DNA of 10,499 nt from NCBI GenBank assembly GCA_024196135.1, contig JAMQCK010001239.1, positions 1-10,499 on the forward strand. Reading direction: 5' to 3'. The translations under genes were made by a program, and so were the position numbers. The notes beneath the pieces were generated by a model. It did not search any database. It was given only the letters and a program-made list of their open reading frames with translations, and had not been told where the DNA came from. Positions 1 to 8,219 of this stretch are shown one piece after another. The stretch comes from Pleurotus ostreatus/Saccharomyces cerevisiae fusant. Lineage: Eukaryota > Opisthokonta. Within the stretch, counting starts at the first letter, position 1; every line of letters starts with the position of its first letter.

Positions 1-2987
1 CATAGATATCGCGGGTAAGGGCCTCAGCGGCGGCGATCCATTCCTTCGTCCAGCCCGCAGCATCGAAGTACTCAAGTTTTCGCCGAGGATGTAGGACTAG
101 CGCATATAGGTCAGCTTCTAGACATGCCGCGAGGGCTTGCGACGCACCCATAGAGACCTGATACGCGTCGGCCTCGTCCGTAAGCGAGTAATAGCGGTTC
201 AGGGTACGCTTTGCGAGGTTTGCGGCTGCCCGAATCGCCGGCTCAAGCACGACATTGATGCTGATCGTGGTGAGTTGTTCGTCTAACTTGTCCATAGCCA
301 CGATGACGAAGGGAAGGTGGGGACAGCCAGCGCGCGAAAAGTACTCGGTTGCCTGCTTCATAGGCTGGAGGACGCGTGAGAGGTCAGGTGAGGGCGGACG
401 CGATAGAGAAAAGAAGACCCGCAACGCAACAGCTCCAATGTGCCGCTTCACCCCAACCTTTGCATATCAGTATCGGTCTCCCAGGCTTGAGAGTCGCGTA
501 CAGATGATGCAGAAGGCAAGGGACGAAGCAGCATTAAGGGCGGCGAGGGCGGGGGGCGGTGAAGGAAGGCGGCAAGAACAAAAGGCAACGTGTCCAATGG
601 ACGTATGTCACAGTGTGACATCATCACGCACCTCCAGCGCGTCGCGGAGCTGCTCCGCACACTTCCACTCATGGCGCGAGAGCTCAAACGCCTCGATCTC
701 CTTCAACACCTCTTCCTTCCGGAACATCTGGTCGATTGCATCACGGTGCTCGAGGGCCGAGACGAGCATATCGTAAGTCGAGTTCCAGCGTGTGCGAACA
801 TCGCGAGGCAGCAACTTGATCTTCAGACTTAACTTTTCCAGGATTTCCTTCCATGCGGGGAGCAGGATCGTTGACGAGTTGATGATCTTGAACGCAAGTT
901 TGCGTAGCTGGGCAAAGGTTAGCTAGGAAAAGTATGTTGCATTGTGCACTCGCCTTGGTAAGCATGAACTTGATCGGCTGCAGGCTTCCTTTCAAGTTCC
1001 TCTGCTCATCCGCGCTTAGGTCCGGCAATTCTCCATCCTCAACATCAATATCGTCAGCCCCGTCCACCCCATCTGCAATATCATCCGCCTCGGGCATCAA
1101 CTCCTCCTCAAGTTCAAGCTCTTCGGCCAGCGTTGCAAGAAGTACCTCCAAATCATCGCCATCCCCCTCTTCACCACCAGTACCGCCATCCCCACCCTCC
1201 TTCTTCTTCTTCACAACATCAAAGGGCTTCAAGAGCTGTCTCAACACGAGGTTCAAGATGTGAGTGAAGCAGCGCACACGGCCGCGCTTCGAGAACCGGC
1301 CAATCAGCGCGGCGAGCTCGACAACCATCTTGTCGTTGTTCGTCGCGTTGTCGGCCGTGATGGAGAGGATTTAGGTAAGCTCAGATACAATCCTTTAGCG
1401 AAGTACATTGGGCTGACCTTATGCTCTATACCGAACTCTGCTAGCATATCCATGAACTCCGCTGCCATTGTGACGCCGGTATGGGACTGTGCAGTAGGTC
1501 AATACACCACCCATCTCACTTGGTTCAAGAACATGCACACCTTCGCCACCTGCACGACGTCAAGGACGATCGTCACCGGAGCGCCCTTGTGCTCGAACAT
1601 AACCGTCGTGCCCATGTATGGTATGTGATTCGGAGATGTCCACATGTCCGTTTGGAAGCTGAGGTCGCCCTCGTAGTCCTAGGCCATCGTCAGCAAGCAC
1701 GACGACACCGCTTTGGCTATGTACAGGCCATGACAGCACAGGAGATCCTCAATAGAACAAGAGATGCACATGCTCGATGCGTTAAACATGGGGCAAGTAC
1801 GATATCCTACTACCCCTCTCCCATACCTCGTCCCTTCCCATCGCAGTGATCTGACGTACCTGCAGGAACCGTGCAACACGAGTACGCGAGCGCGCGAAGA
1901 CTCGCTTGACGTCACGCGACACAGTCGAGCGCGAGGGCAAGTAGTACTCGGGTCTGCCCGTCTTCATCAACGTCTTGAAGCCGTCATCCTCAACGAGTGC
2001 GAAAGGTCGAAAACTTTCTGCCATCCATTTCACGATTTCCGCCCTAGTGTCGTGTTGTCAGAAGCAGCAGATGAGGATAAGAGGTAAGCCTACTTAGTCT
2101 CCGTTTTCGTGTGCTGACGCGTCGAGTAGGTGATCTTTCCTTTCCCCTTCCTCGCAAAAGCCACCGTCAACTTGCCCGAGCTCCTCAGCGGCCCAACAAC
2201 CTTCTCGCGCGCGGCATCACAATCATCGTGCGCACGCGCGATCTCGACAGCTTCCTTTCCCCAGCAGCTCTCCGCATGCCGAAGCATGTTACCAGTCGAG
2301 TACTTATCAGATGTATCCTGGTACCGCCTGATTGTGTGCTTGCAGGCCTTGTTGAAGCACGAGAAGACATGGGCAAGCCGCTGGACACCGCCCTTCCCCG
2401 GCACGTACTCGAGGTTGACGTGCGGCTTGTAGAATGCGTAGACAAACCCGGTCCAACCGCGCTGCAGGCGCTCTAGATTGAAGGTGAGATCAGCTATCCC
2501 CAATCGATGTGATGCCGCATGCGCACCTAGCTTCGCCACGTTGTCCTCATGAGCCTTCTTGCTGACACTGCTGACAGGTCCTTCTTCAGCCTCAACATCG
2601 TCGTCGCTCCCGTCGTCCAACTCGAGGATGATGTTTGGGTTCTTCGGAGAGCGCTGAGGAGGCTCAGGCTCGATGATCACCTCAATAGCAGGGCCACGGT
2701 GAGTCGTCCTCGAAACTTGCGGTGCTGATCATGGGAACCGATCAGAATGAACACAAGGACGTATGCATTGGAACATTACCTGCAGCACTCGGATCACAAG
2801 GAGGCGTACCTTGCGAGGGTCCGGTGGATGAAGTTTGTCCGCTCGTCCTCGTTGTTCCTGCCCCATTGGGCTGCTTCTTACGTTTGTTCTGCTTCGGGAC
2901 AGGCTGATCACCATCAGAATCAGGTTCGAGCATGCGCTTTGAGAGGTTGACTGCCCGCCGAACACGCTTTGAGTTATCGCCAGTCAT
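1..2987 (-). CDS. hAT family transposase with BED-type zinc finger, C-terminus beyond window; probably inactive
   Basis: Cut-and-paste transposase acting on its own element's ends. I assemble eight exons: 2987-2780, 2724-2094, 2043-1860, 1678-1550, 1486-1418, 1370-954, 907-632 and 364 to the edge, all in phase, about 759 residues. Seen in order: a basic, Ser/Pro-rich N-terminus; a BED-like finger C192-x4-C197...H219-x3-C223 with the STGNMLRH context; FKTLMKTGRPEYYLPSR; the catalytic region QTDMWTSPNH (D352); ITADNATNND (D414); RCFTHILNL (441-448); a 60-residue acidic insert; the hAT hallmark RDVRTRWNSTYDML (about 580-593); and ATEYFSRAGCPHLP. The third catalytic residue and the dimerisation domain would lie to the left of the window. 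Oddities: the intron 1371-1417 ends in TAA instead of an AG acceptor, the intron 908-953 uses a GC donor, and two introns are unusually long (181 and 267 bp). Family is certain; the exact splicing is my inference. Confidence 0.88.
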
Positions 2988-3055
2988 TGCTGTGACGAGC
3001 AGATGTGATCGCTAGGCCTACAGTAGGTACATTGTCATGGCACGTGCATACATCG

Positions 3056-3063
3056 CTATATAG
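3056..3063 (-). promoter_or_regulatory. TATA-like box of the hAT transposase gene
   Basis: CTATATAG lies about 70 bp upstream of the chosen ATG at 2987, a plausible spacing for a fungal TATA element. A palindromic CACGTG (3041-3046) sits between them, and a 7-bp inverted repeat GGCACAT/ATGTGCC (3072-3091) lies just upstream. Function is inferred from position only. Confidence 0.35.
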
Positions 3064-3097
3064 AGGAGGTCGGCACATGCCGTGATGTGCCCCCAAC

Positions 3098-3205
3098 TAA
3101 GTCGGGGTTGTCCGGGGTTGGGGGTTTGTCAAACATGGACCCACACCCACACCCTGCAGGGTCAGGGTCCCGAACCCCTAGGGTTGACCCTGACCCGTGC
3201 CACTG
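3098..3205. repeat. hAT terminal and subterminal repeat region with a perfect hairpin
   Basis: Seen: G-rich GGGGTT units at 3103-3127, then a perfect 11-bp inverted repeat GGGTCAGGGTC (3159-3169) / GACCCTGACCC (3186-3196) with a 16-nt loop, and then the terminus ACGGGTCAGGG... read inward from 3205. The loop itself contains CCCTAGGG. The terminal 20 nt reuse the GGGTCAGGGTC word, so the outer arm of the hairpin is part of the presumed terminal repeat. Known: clustered subterminal motifs in hAT elements bind the transposase BED finger. Confidence 0.6.
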
Positions 3206-3213
3206 CCTAGAAG
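3206..3213. repeat. Candidate 8-bp target-site duplication of the hAT element
   Basis: CCTAGAAG directly follows the presumed terminus. hAT elements duplicate 8 bp on insertion. Only one copy is visible because the left end is outside the window. The duplication includes a TAG that is in frame with the adjoining transposase frame. Confidence 0.3.
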
Positions 3214-5501
3214 TATCTCCTCATAGCCCTCGCTGACTACAGGGCCCACAAGGAGAAAGGAAAGACAAAGGGCCGCGACAGGTGCTGCAAAGAAGCTGCT
3301 GCGCTCTGCTATGAGGAGACCCGGACGTCGATAACGCTAGACGGCGAGACACTGCGTCGGCGTGACCAGAACATCGGGACCAGCATACGCGACAGTAATG
3401 CCGCGAAGGGCAAACTGCTCCTCTCGGAGGCGAAGGTACTCCTTCATACTGCAAATGAGAGCGCGCGACGCGGATTTCCCTTCAGCCAACGACGGATTGG
3501 CGAGCACGCGGAGTTGATAATAAATGCGCACCTGCATGGCGACGAGTCGAACGCGAACTACGTGCACGTCGGGACATGCTGGGCACAGCGCTTCACCACG
3601 CGATTCCGGGACGAGCTGAAGCCATACTGGTCGCATAGCTTGGACCACTCCCGTGCGCGCGCCATCAACCCCACCACAAAAGCAGCATACTTTTCGATCC
3701 TCGAGGAAGCGATTGCAGGCGACGGGACACCTGAGGATCGCATCGTGCCGGAGTTGATGTACGGTGTTGACGAGAGTGGGTTCCAAAGCGGCATTGGTCA
3801 TAAAGAAAGGGTCTACGGACCTCCCGGCCAGTCAGTACAGTACCAGCAGCGCAGCGGAGGTCGCGAGAACATCACCGTTATTGTTACGATCTGTGGCGAC
3901 AAAACAAGCCTTCCGCCTGCGGTGATCTTCAAGGGGTTGGGATTCCAGGTGAAATGGGTGCAGAACAACCCGCTGAAAGCACTGTGAGTCCTCCGCATGA
4001 TACAGAAGGAATGATCACTCACATGCGACGCAGGCTGGGCTACTCTAAAAAGGGCTACACGACTGGACAAATCGGGGTCGAATGGTTGAAGAACTTCGAC
4101 GCGAGCACGAGGGAGAAGGCCGCAGGTCGGCGGCGCCTCCTCCTGGTCGACGGCCACAACTCCCATTACACCATGGGCTTCCTCATTTACGCCAAGGAGC
4201 ACCGCATTGCCGTCATTTGTTATCCCTCCCACTCCACACACATCTATCAAGGGCTTGATGTCGTGATCTTTGGTCCACTGAAGCAGAGATGGGGTGAGGC
4301 CCGCGATGAGTACGAGCGCAAGCACAACAAGAACGTCAACAAAACCAACTTTTTGGAGGTGTACGCGACTGCCCACGCTGAGGTGTTGACGGAGGAGAAC
4401 ATCGCGGCGGCGTTTAGGAAGACCGGAGTCATTCCCTTCGATCCTACCGTCATCAGCGAAGCCGCCATGGCGCCGAGCCAGGCGACGTCCCTCCGCCCAA
4501 CAACCTCGCTGATTCCGATGTCCAGTCCCGTCAAAGTGATGTCCGACTTCATACGCGACCGCGCTGCAGAGAAGCTCGCACAGGAAGTTGCTCGAGCGAC
4601 TGCACGAGACAGCTCCCCTTCACCATCGCCGATCAGTGCCAGTCCTTCGACCTCATCAGCTAGTTTCTTGACGCGCACGACCTTCCAGTCCCTCGCCGCC
4701 ACGGAGTCCGGTCGCTACCTCACGTCCCCCACACCAATACCTTCCACACGACCACCACCGATCATCCCAACATTTGCGATCTCGCCGCAGAAGCGGCGAT
4801 ACGACGAGCTCCTCGCCATCCCGCCGTCCACCCCGTTGGAAGCTCGCCTGCAGGCGGCACTCCGTGAGGGTGAAGATCGGTACGCTCTGAAGAAGGAGCA
4901 GCTGATCGTGGGACAGGCCGCTGCGACGCTCACCAATGCGTACGCCGGCCGTCTCAATTTTCAACTGCATGAGTCGGAGGAAGAGAAGAGGAAGAAGCGG
5001 TCAAAAGCGACCCTTCCTATTGGGAATGGAATGCCAGTCCTGCTTACTGCCGATGAGCAGGTTGCAGCTGTGAAGGAGTACACGGTCAATAAGGCGGCAA
5101 AGGAGGATGAGAAGAAGGCACGTAGTGTGCTGCGGCAGGAAAAGAGCCGGGTGAACAAGGAGCAGAAGGCGGAGACGCAGGCAAGGGTTGCACGGAACAA
5201 GGCCGTTACGCAGCAGTGGAAGGAGGAGGTGGAGGAGTGGGAGCGCGAGCGCGATGAGCTGAAGGCTGATGGGATGAAGATCCGCCGTAAAAAGCCCATT
5301 CGCCCACCACTTGAGAAGCCACCAGGCTCGCAGAAGAAGCAGCGCACTCTCCCTCTTGATGAGGATGACACGTTCGTGTTGGAGGTCATCGATGCCGGCC
5401 CGGATGCTGCTCAAGTCGACTCGGAATGGGAAGGGTCAAGCTCAGACGAGGATGAGGAGGGTCTCGCTGGGGACGGCTCGGACGAGGACGATTGGGAGTG
5501 A
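3211..5501 (+). CDS. DDE superfamily endonuclease, CENP-B/pogo-like (Tc1-mariner-pogo) transposase, 5' end missing
   Basis: Two exons, 3211-3983 and 4034-5501, joined across a 50-bp GT-AG intron that restores KALLGYSKKGYTTGQIG, give 746 residues to the stop (numbered from 3211). Seen: an N-terminal helix-turn-helix-like stretch (about 1-60); a CENP-B/Tc5-type DNA-binding region ending in KPYWSHSLDHSRARAINP (about 65-160); catalytic D187 in MYGVDESGF; QQRSGGRENITVIVTI; D297 in LLLVDGHNSHYT; D333 in YPSHSTHIYQGLDVVIFG (DD35D); FRKTGVIPFDP; then a Ser/Thr/Pro linker. From about residue 570 there is a Lys/Glu-rich probable coiled coil, ending in an acidic tail SSSDEDEEGLAGDGSDEDDWE-like. The catalytic core looks intact. 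No in-frame ATG occurs before the catalytic domain, and a TAG stands just before 3211 against the hAT terminus, so the true start is lost or lies to the left of the hAT insertion. Activity is therefore unlikely unless the gene is spliced across the insertion. Confidence 0.9.
3211..5501 (+). mobile_element. Remnant of a pogo-like DNA transposon (ends not identified)
   Basis: This is the sequence of the DDE transposase above, taken as the body of an element. I could not find terminal inverted repeats or a TA duplication. The left terminus would be beyond the hAT insertion, and the 3' flank (5502-6037) offers no obvious partner. It could equally be a host-resident relic or a domesticated CENP-B-like gene. 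Confidence 0.45.
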
Positions 5502-5584
5502 ATTTTGTATATGTGTATGTACGGCACTACATCTTTGCACAACTGTGTTGCCTCTGGCTCAGATTAAGGAAGACTGGGTCCGAC

Positions 5585-5602
5585 TGTACTGTAATCAGTA
5601 CA
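5585..5602. repeat. Perfect 7-bp inverted repeat (hairpin) 85 bp after the DDE stop codon
   Basis: TGTACTG and CAGTACA flank a TAAT loop. It sits in the presumed 3' untranslated region of the DDE transposase. It may be chance, part of a decayed element end, or an RNA stem; nothing else in the sequence decides this. Confidence 0.5.
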
Positions 5603-5829
5603 AGCCATTCAAGCGTGTCATGTCACGCACCTAGCAGCTCAATAGCCATAGAAATTGGATATCCAGGTCTCTTCATGGGGTCTCTTGATGTTGTTAGGCC
5701 ATCCGCTCGAGGTGACCGACGGAAAGGAGCGTTGCAGAGACCGAGCAGTGCGCTGAAAGTAGCGGTCGGAGGAAAGTCCAAATCGGGACTCGCTCCGACG
5801 GGTAGGATGATAGCCGGCGTGATGTGACG

Positions 5830-6032
5830 CTGCTCATCGAGTGACTTTGCTCTTGATTGCTCATTTCCGTCCTGATCCCCCTATTGTGTCGGAACCGCTT
5901 TATTCTGCACTCTGAAAAGTTGATACGTCGATAGCCACAATGTATGCGGTCAGATCGGTGTACTTAAGTTGATGTCAAAGCTCCATAGTAATTACTCCGA
6001 AGCCACACAAGATTTGGTCTGCTCATCGAGTG
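5830..6032. repeat. Pair of 14-bp direct repeats CTGCTCATCGAGTG
   Basis: Identical copies at 5830-5843 and 6019-6032, 189 bp apart, in otherwise gene-free sequence. Too short to classify. They could be footprints of a small insertion or a local duplication. Confidence 0.5.
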
Positions 6033-6037
6033 CTTGA

Positions 6038-7095
6038 TCACTGTACAGGTGTACTTATATATACATAATATAGTGTCTTTTCATTCTCCACGCGCTCGCG
6101 AGAGGAGGCAGTGGCTGCGGCGCGTAGCGCAACGTCGACGCGCCGACAGCACAGCCACCCGCCGACGTGCAGAGGGCGGCGCATCAAAAAGCGCTGCCCG
6201 CGCATCAATTCCGACGAGCGCGAGGTGCGTGACGCGCATCGCGTGCGGCGGGCGACCCCGACCGGCGAGACCGGGGGGTCGCCTACCGCATCGGGCACGA
6301 GCCGGCGGGATCCCGGCGACCTGGCCGGGGCCTGTGGCAGTGCCGACAGTGGCCTCGCGTCTTTTGCAATAGGCCGGCAGACAATTGCCGAGGTCTTTTC
6401 CAAATGACCTACGGCCACAGGTGGGGTGTTGAGAGGAGAGGGTAGAGTCGGATCCTCGCCGTACATGCCCTTCTCTGCATTATCCAAGGCGGCGCGCATG
6501 CGCGCAACTTCCGACTCCTCGGCCATCTCCTCTGTCGAGGCCTTCCTCCTCGGATGAGACGGCGATGAGGGGGGAGCTGCTGAACTGGAGTTGGCGCTGG
6601 TGCCTGACTGCCACGTCGGCGAAGAGAAGACGTGCGACATTGAAGTCGGGGAGTTCGGCGAGAAGGGGGATTTGAGGCGCTCGGGCGAGCGATGCGGGGT
6701 AGAGGGAGTAGAGTTGTCCGACCTTAGGAGATGGTCTTGTACTTCGCTTGCCGACGACGACTGATGCGAGGTGTTGGCAGAATTGGAGTGTTGAGAGTGA
6801 TTCGATTTCAAAGCGGTAAGAGAACCGGGCTCGCTGCGTCCCGGGGAACTACCGCGGGATCCCACAGTGTCCACTTTGCGGGAACTGTGTACGCCCGCGT
6901 GGGGTCACCCGCGGCGTCTGGCTTGTGAGCGCAAGTGGTCGCCTCTTGGCGAGAGCTGAGCGCAAGCTTGGTGGTAACCACCTCACTCGTGCTCGGTGGC
7001 GTGCGGTATCCGCTGCACCAACCTTCTCTCGTCAAGCGCGAGCCTCTCAGGGCGAGCGCGGGACGAAACGGGTTGAAGGCAGGAAGTAAATTATC
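6038..7095 (-). CDS. Ser/Pro-rich hypothetical protein, broken or spliced reading frame
   Basis: I do not recognise this family with confidence. Two overlapping minus-strand frames look protein-like. The first is open from 7095 to 6808 and includes NPFRPALALRGSRL, STSEVVTTKLALSSRQEAT and KPDAAGDPTRAYTV. The second is open from 6904 to 6038 and includes RKVDTVGSRGSSPGRSEPGS, PHRSPERLKSPFSPNSPTSM, the kinase-site-like RRKASTEEM, and ESEVARMRAALDNAEKGMYG. The switch falls near 6890, at CGTACACAG, which could be an intron acceptor or a one-base deletion. The basic, Ser/Arg-rich start might be an organelle-targeting peptide, but no ATG is found in frame after the TAA at 7098. The last 120 or so codons (6100-6400) change to an Arg/Ala-rich composition and may not be coding. 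It is therefore either a gene with an unseen first exon or a pseudogene. Confidence 0.4.
6105..6340. repeat. Very GC-rich block with inverted repeats
   Basis: All six frames are nearly open here because of composition. Inverted repeats include GGCGACCCC (6251-6259) / GGGGTCGCC (6275-6283), with an inner CCGG...CCGG stem. The composition differs sharply from the AT-rich sequence immediately to the left, so the ends of the long frames through this block should not be trusted as protein ends. Confidence 0.5.
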
Positions 7096-7275
7096 TTATT
7101 TGTAAGCGAATCGGCTAAGGGTAGCTAGCGAGTCGTGTCGTCGTACATAACGAGCGCGAGAACACGTTGTCGATCTACGTCAGTCCGAAAGAGGTAGTAG
7201 TACAAAGAAGGAGAAAGAAAAAAGTAGAGACGCGCGAAGTAATGAGGTAGGAGGAAGGGGTAGAGGAGTACTGAC

Positions 7276-7790
7276 CCTGTCTCGAGTTCCCACAACGCGT
7301 TTGCAGTCGGCTTCGTTGATCAGGTCCACCTTGACGGTGATGACCTGCGCGCCTGACGACTCAATGTCTTGCTTGGCGTCCCTCGCGTCCGCTTCCTCCT
7401 CGGGCAGGTAGGTGATCGTGATTCCGGACGCGCCTTCGCGCGCGAACGCGATCGCAGTTGCGCGCCCGATACCAGAGTCGCCTCCGGTAACGATGATGGC
7501 CTTGTTCTTCAACCTGATAAGGAAGAGACGATCAGTACTTGAGCGAGACTGTGAGAAAGCAGTCTACGCACTTCCCCGCACCCTGATACTCGACCAGACG
7601 GGGGTTCCTCTCCTCGTCCCACTCTTCGGGACGACTGTACTCCAGTCCAGCTTAAGCATTGTCAGATGAGGGTAAGACTGCACAGTACAGCACACGCACG
7701 TTTCATCTTCCTGTCTAGACCGGGCAGATTTTGCTTCTGCTTCTCCGGGACCGCGACATCGTACGCAGTAATAGGCTGGTCAGATCCCAT
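7276..7790 (-). pseudogene. Short-chain dehydrogenase/reductase (glucose/ribitol dehydrogenase-like), 5' half only
   Basis: Classical SDR enzymes reduce or oxidise alcohol/ketone substrates with NAD(P)(H). Three exons (7790-7700, 7650-7572, 7513-7276; introns of 49 and 58 bp, GT-AG) give 136 codons. Seen: start ATG at 7790; an N-terminal leader with VPEKQKQNLPGLDRKMKPGLEYSRP and LVEYQGAGKLKNKAIIVTGG, diagnostic of the long-leader YghA/ribitol-dehydrogenase-like SDRs; the cofactor motif TGGDSGIGR (66-74); YLPEEEADARDAKQDIESSGA; and VDLINEADCKRVV. Family members run to about 290-300 residues. Here similarity stops at residue 130 or so, and no NNAG motif, catalytic Ser or YxxxK appears downstream in any frame. 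A further acceptor at 7175 followed by IDNV may be the last trace of the next exon. A TATA-like TTATAAG lies about 75 bp upstream. Inferred: truncated by rearrangement or insertion; alternatively its 5' exons are now spliced to the neighbouring Ser/Pro-rich frame. Confidence 0.85.
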
Positions 7791-7861
7791 TGTGATATGT
7801 GTTGCGTTCGTAGGGGAAGATGAGGGGAACAAGAGTGAGGAGCGTGTCGCGTCAGGCTGCT

Positions 7862-7869
7862 GCTTATAA
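7862..7869 (-). promoter_or_regulatory. TATA-like element upstream of the SDR start
   Basis: CCTTATAA on the minus strand lies about 75 bp upstream of the ATG at 7790, a suitable distance for a core promoter element. Position is the only support. Confidence 0.3.
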
Positions 7870-8119
7870 GGGGATCCTTCTTCATTGTTGCCGACAATGA
7901 CGCCGGGAGTGACGAGAGGATTTGAGCGCTGACTCCATGTATGACTGCATCTGTCGCCGTCGTACCGACGCCATGGACATGTTTTACGTTCTCCATCGAT
8001 TCTTCATTGTGCAGTAGGATATCCGAGATGAGGTTCGGAAGGTCATAGCGGAGCGAGATGACGGAGAAGGACAAGTTGACAAGCCTTGGCAAACGGATGT
8101 CCGAATGGGGACAACAAAC

Positions 8120-8135
8120 GACCAAATTTTTGGTC
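8120..8135. repeat. Near-perfect palindrome GACCAAATTTTTGGTC, copy A
   Basis: Arms GACCAAA and TTTGGTC with a TT centre. It lies about 85 bp past the second stop of the MYND gene and about 330 bp upstream of the SDR ATG. It shares AAACGACCAAAT and TTTGGTC with the copy at 10311-10328, differing at the centre and at the outer 3' base. Confidence 0.7.
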
Positions 8136-8219
8136 ACTTGATCCTCGGATAAATTAGGACGAACTTTTTTGTGGTACCTTCGATGGGGAAAAGCTCGCGG
8201 GAATACATAGAGGAAAAAA

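Larger units (their letters stand above)
1..3205 (-). mobile_element. hAT superfamily DNA transposon, right (5') end and most of the body
   Basis: Seen: a multi-exon hAT transposase on the minus strand occupies nearly all of this stretch. Upstream of its start the sequence becomes repetitive and G-rich, and it ends at 3205 with a terminus that reads CAGTGGCACGGGTCAGGGTC on the minus strand. Known: hAT elements have short terminal inverted repeats that usually start CAG/TAG, and they make 8-bp target duplications. Inferred: the element boundary is 3205 and the candidate target duplication is the next 8 bp, CCTAGAAG (3206-3213). The other terminus and the second copy of the duplication lie beyond the left edge, so the boundary cannot be confirmed here. 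The element abuts the open frame of a second transposase, which suggests nested insertion. Confidence 0.75.
5502..6037. other. Gene-free stretch between the DDE gene and the Ser/Pro-rich frame
   Basis: No supportable gene. It holds the presumed 3' end of the DDE transcript, a small perfect hairpin TGTACTG-TAAT-CAGTACA (5585-5602), and one copy of a 14-bp word CTGCTCATCGAGTG (5830-5843) that recurs at 6019-6032. The second half is AT-richer than the flanking coding sequence. Confidence 0.6.
7791..8219. other. Intergenic stretch between the SDR fragment and the MYND gene
   Basis: No gene that I can support. A minus-strand frame runs through 8272-7715, but it ends inside SDR exon 1 in another frame and shows no recognisable motif. 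The stretch holds the SDR upstream region and, at 8120-8135, a palindrome resembling one in front of the MYND gene. Confidence 0.55.

Noticed and set aside
255..776. Plus-strand open frame of 173 codons
   Set aside because: It is the antisense shadow of the hAT exons and long intron. The minus strand carries recognisable transposase motifs and the plus frame has none.
3337..3801. Minus-strand 154-codon frame opposite the DDE gene
   Set aside because: The plus strand encodes a clear helix-turn-helix plus DDE domain here. The minus frame is an antisense by-product of GC-rich codon use.
3813..4376. Minus-strand 187-codon frame
   Set aside because: It lies opposite the catalytic core of the DDE transposase, crosses its intron, and has no family motifs.
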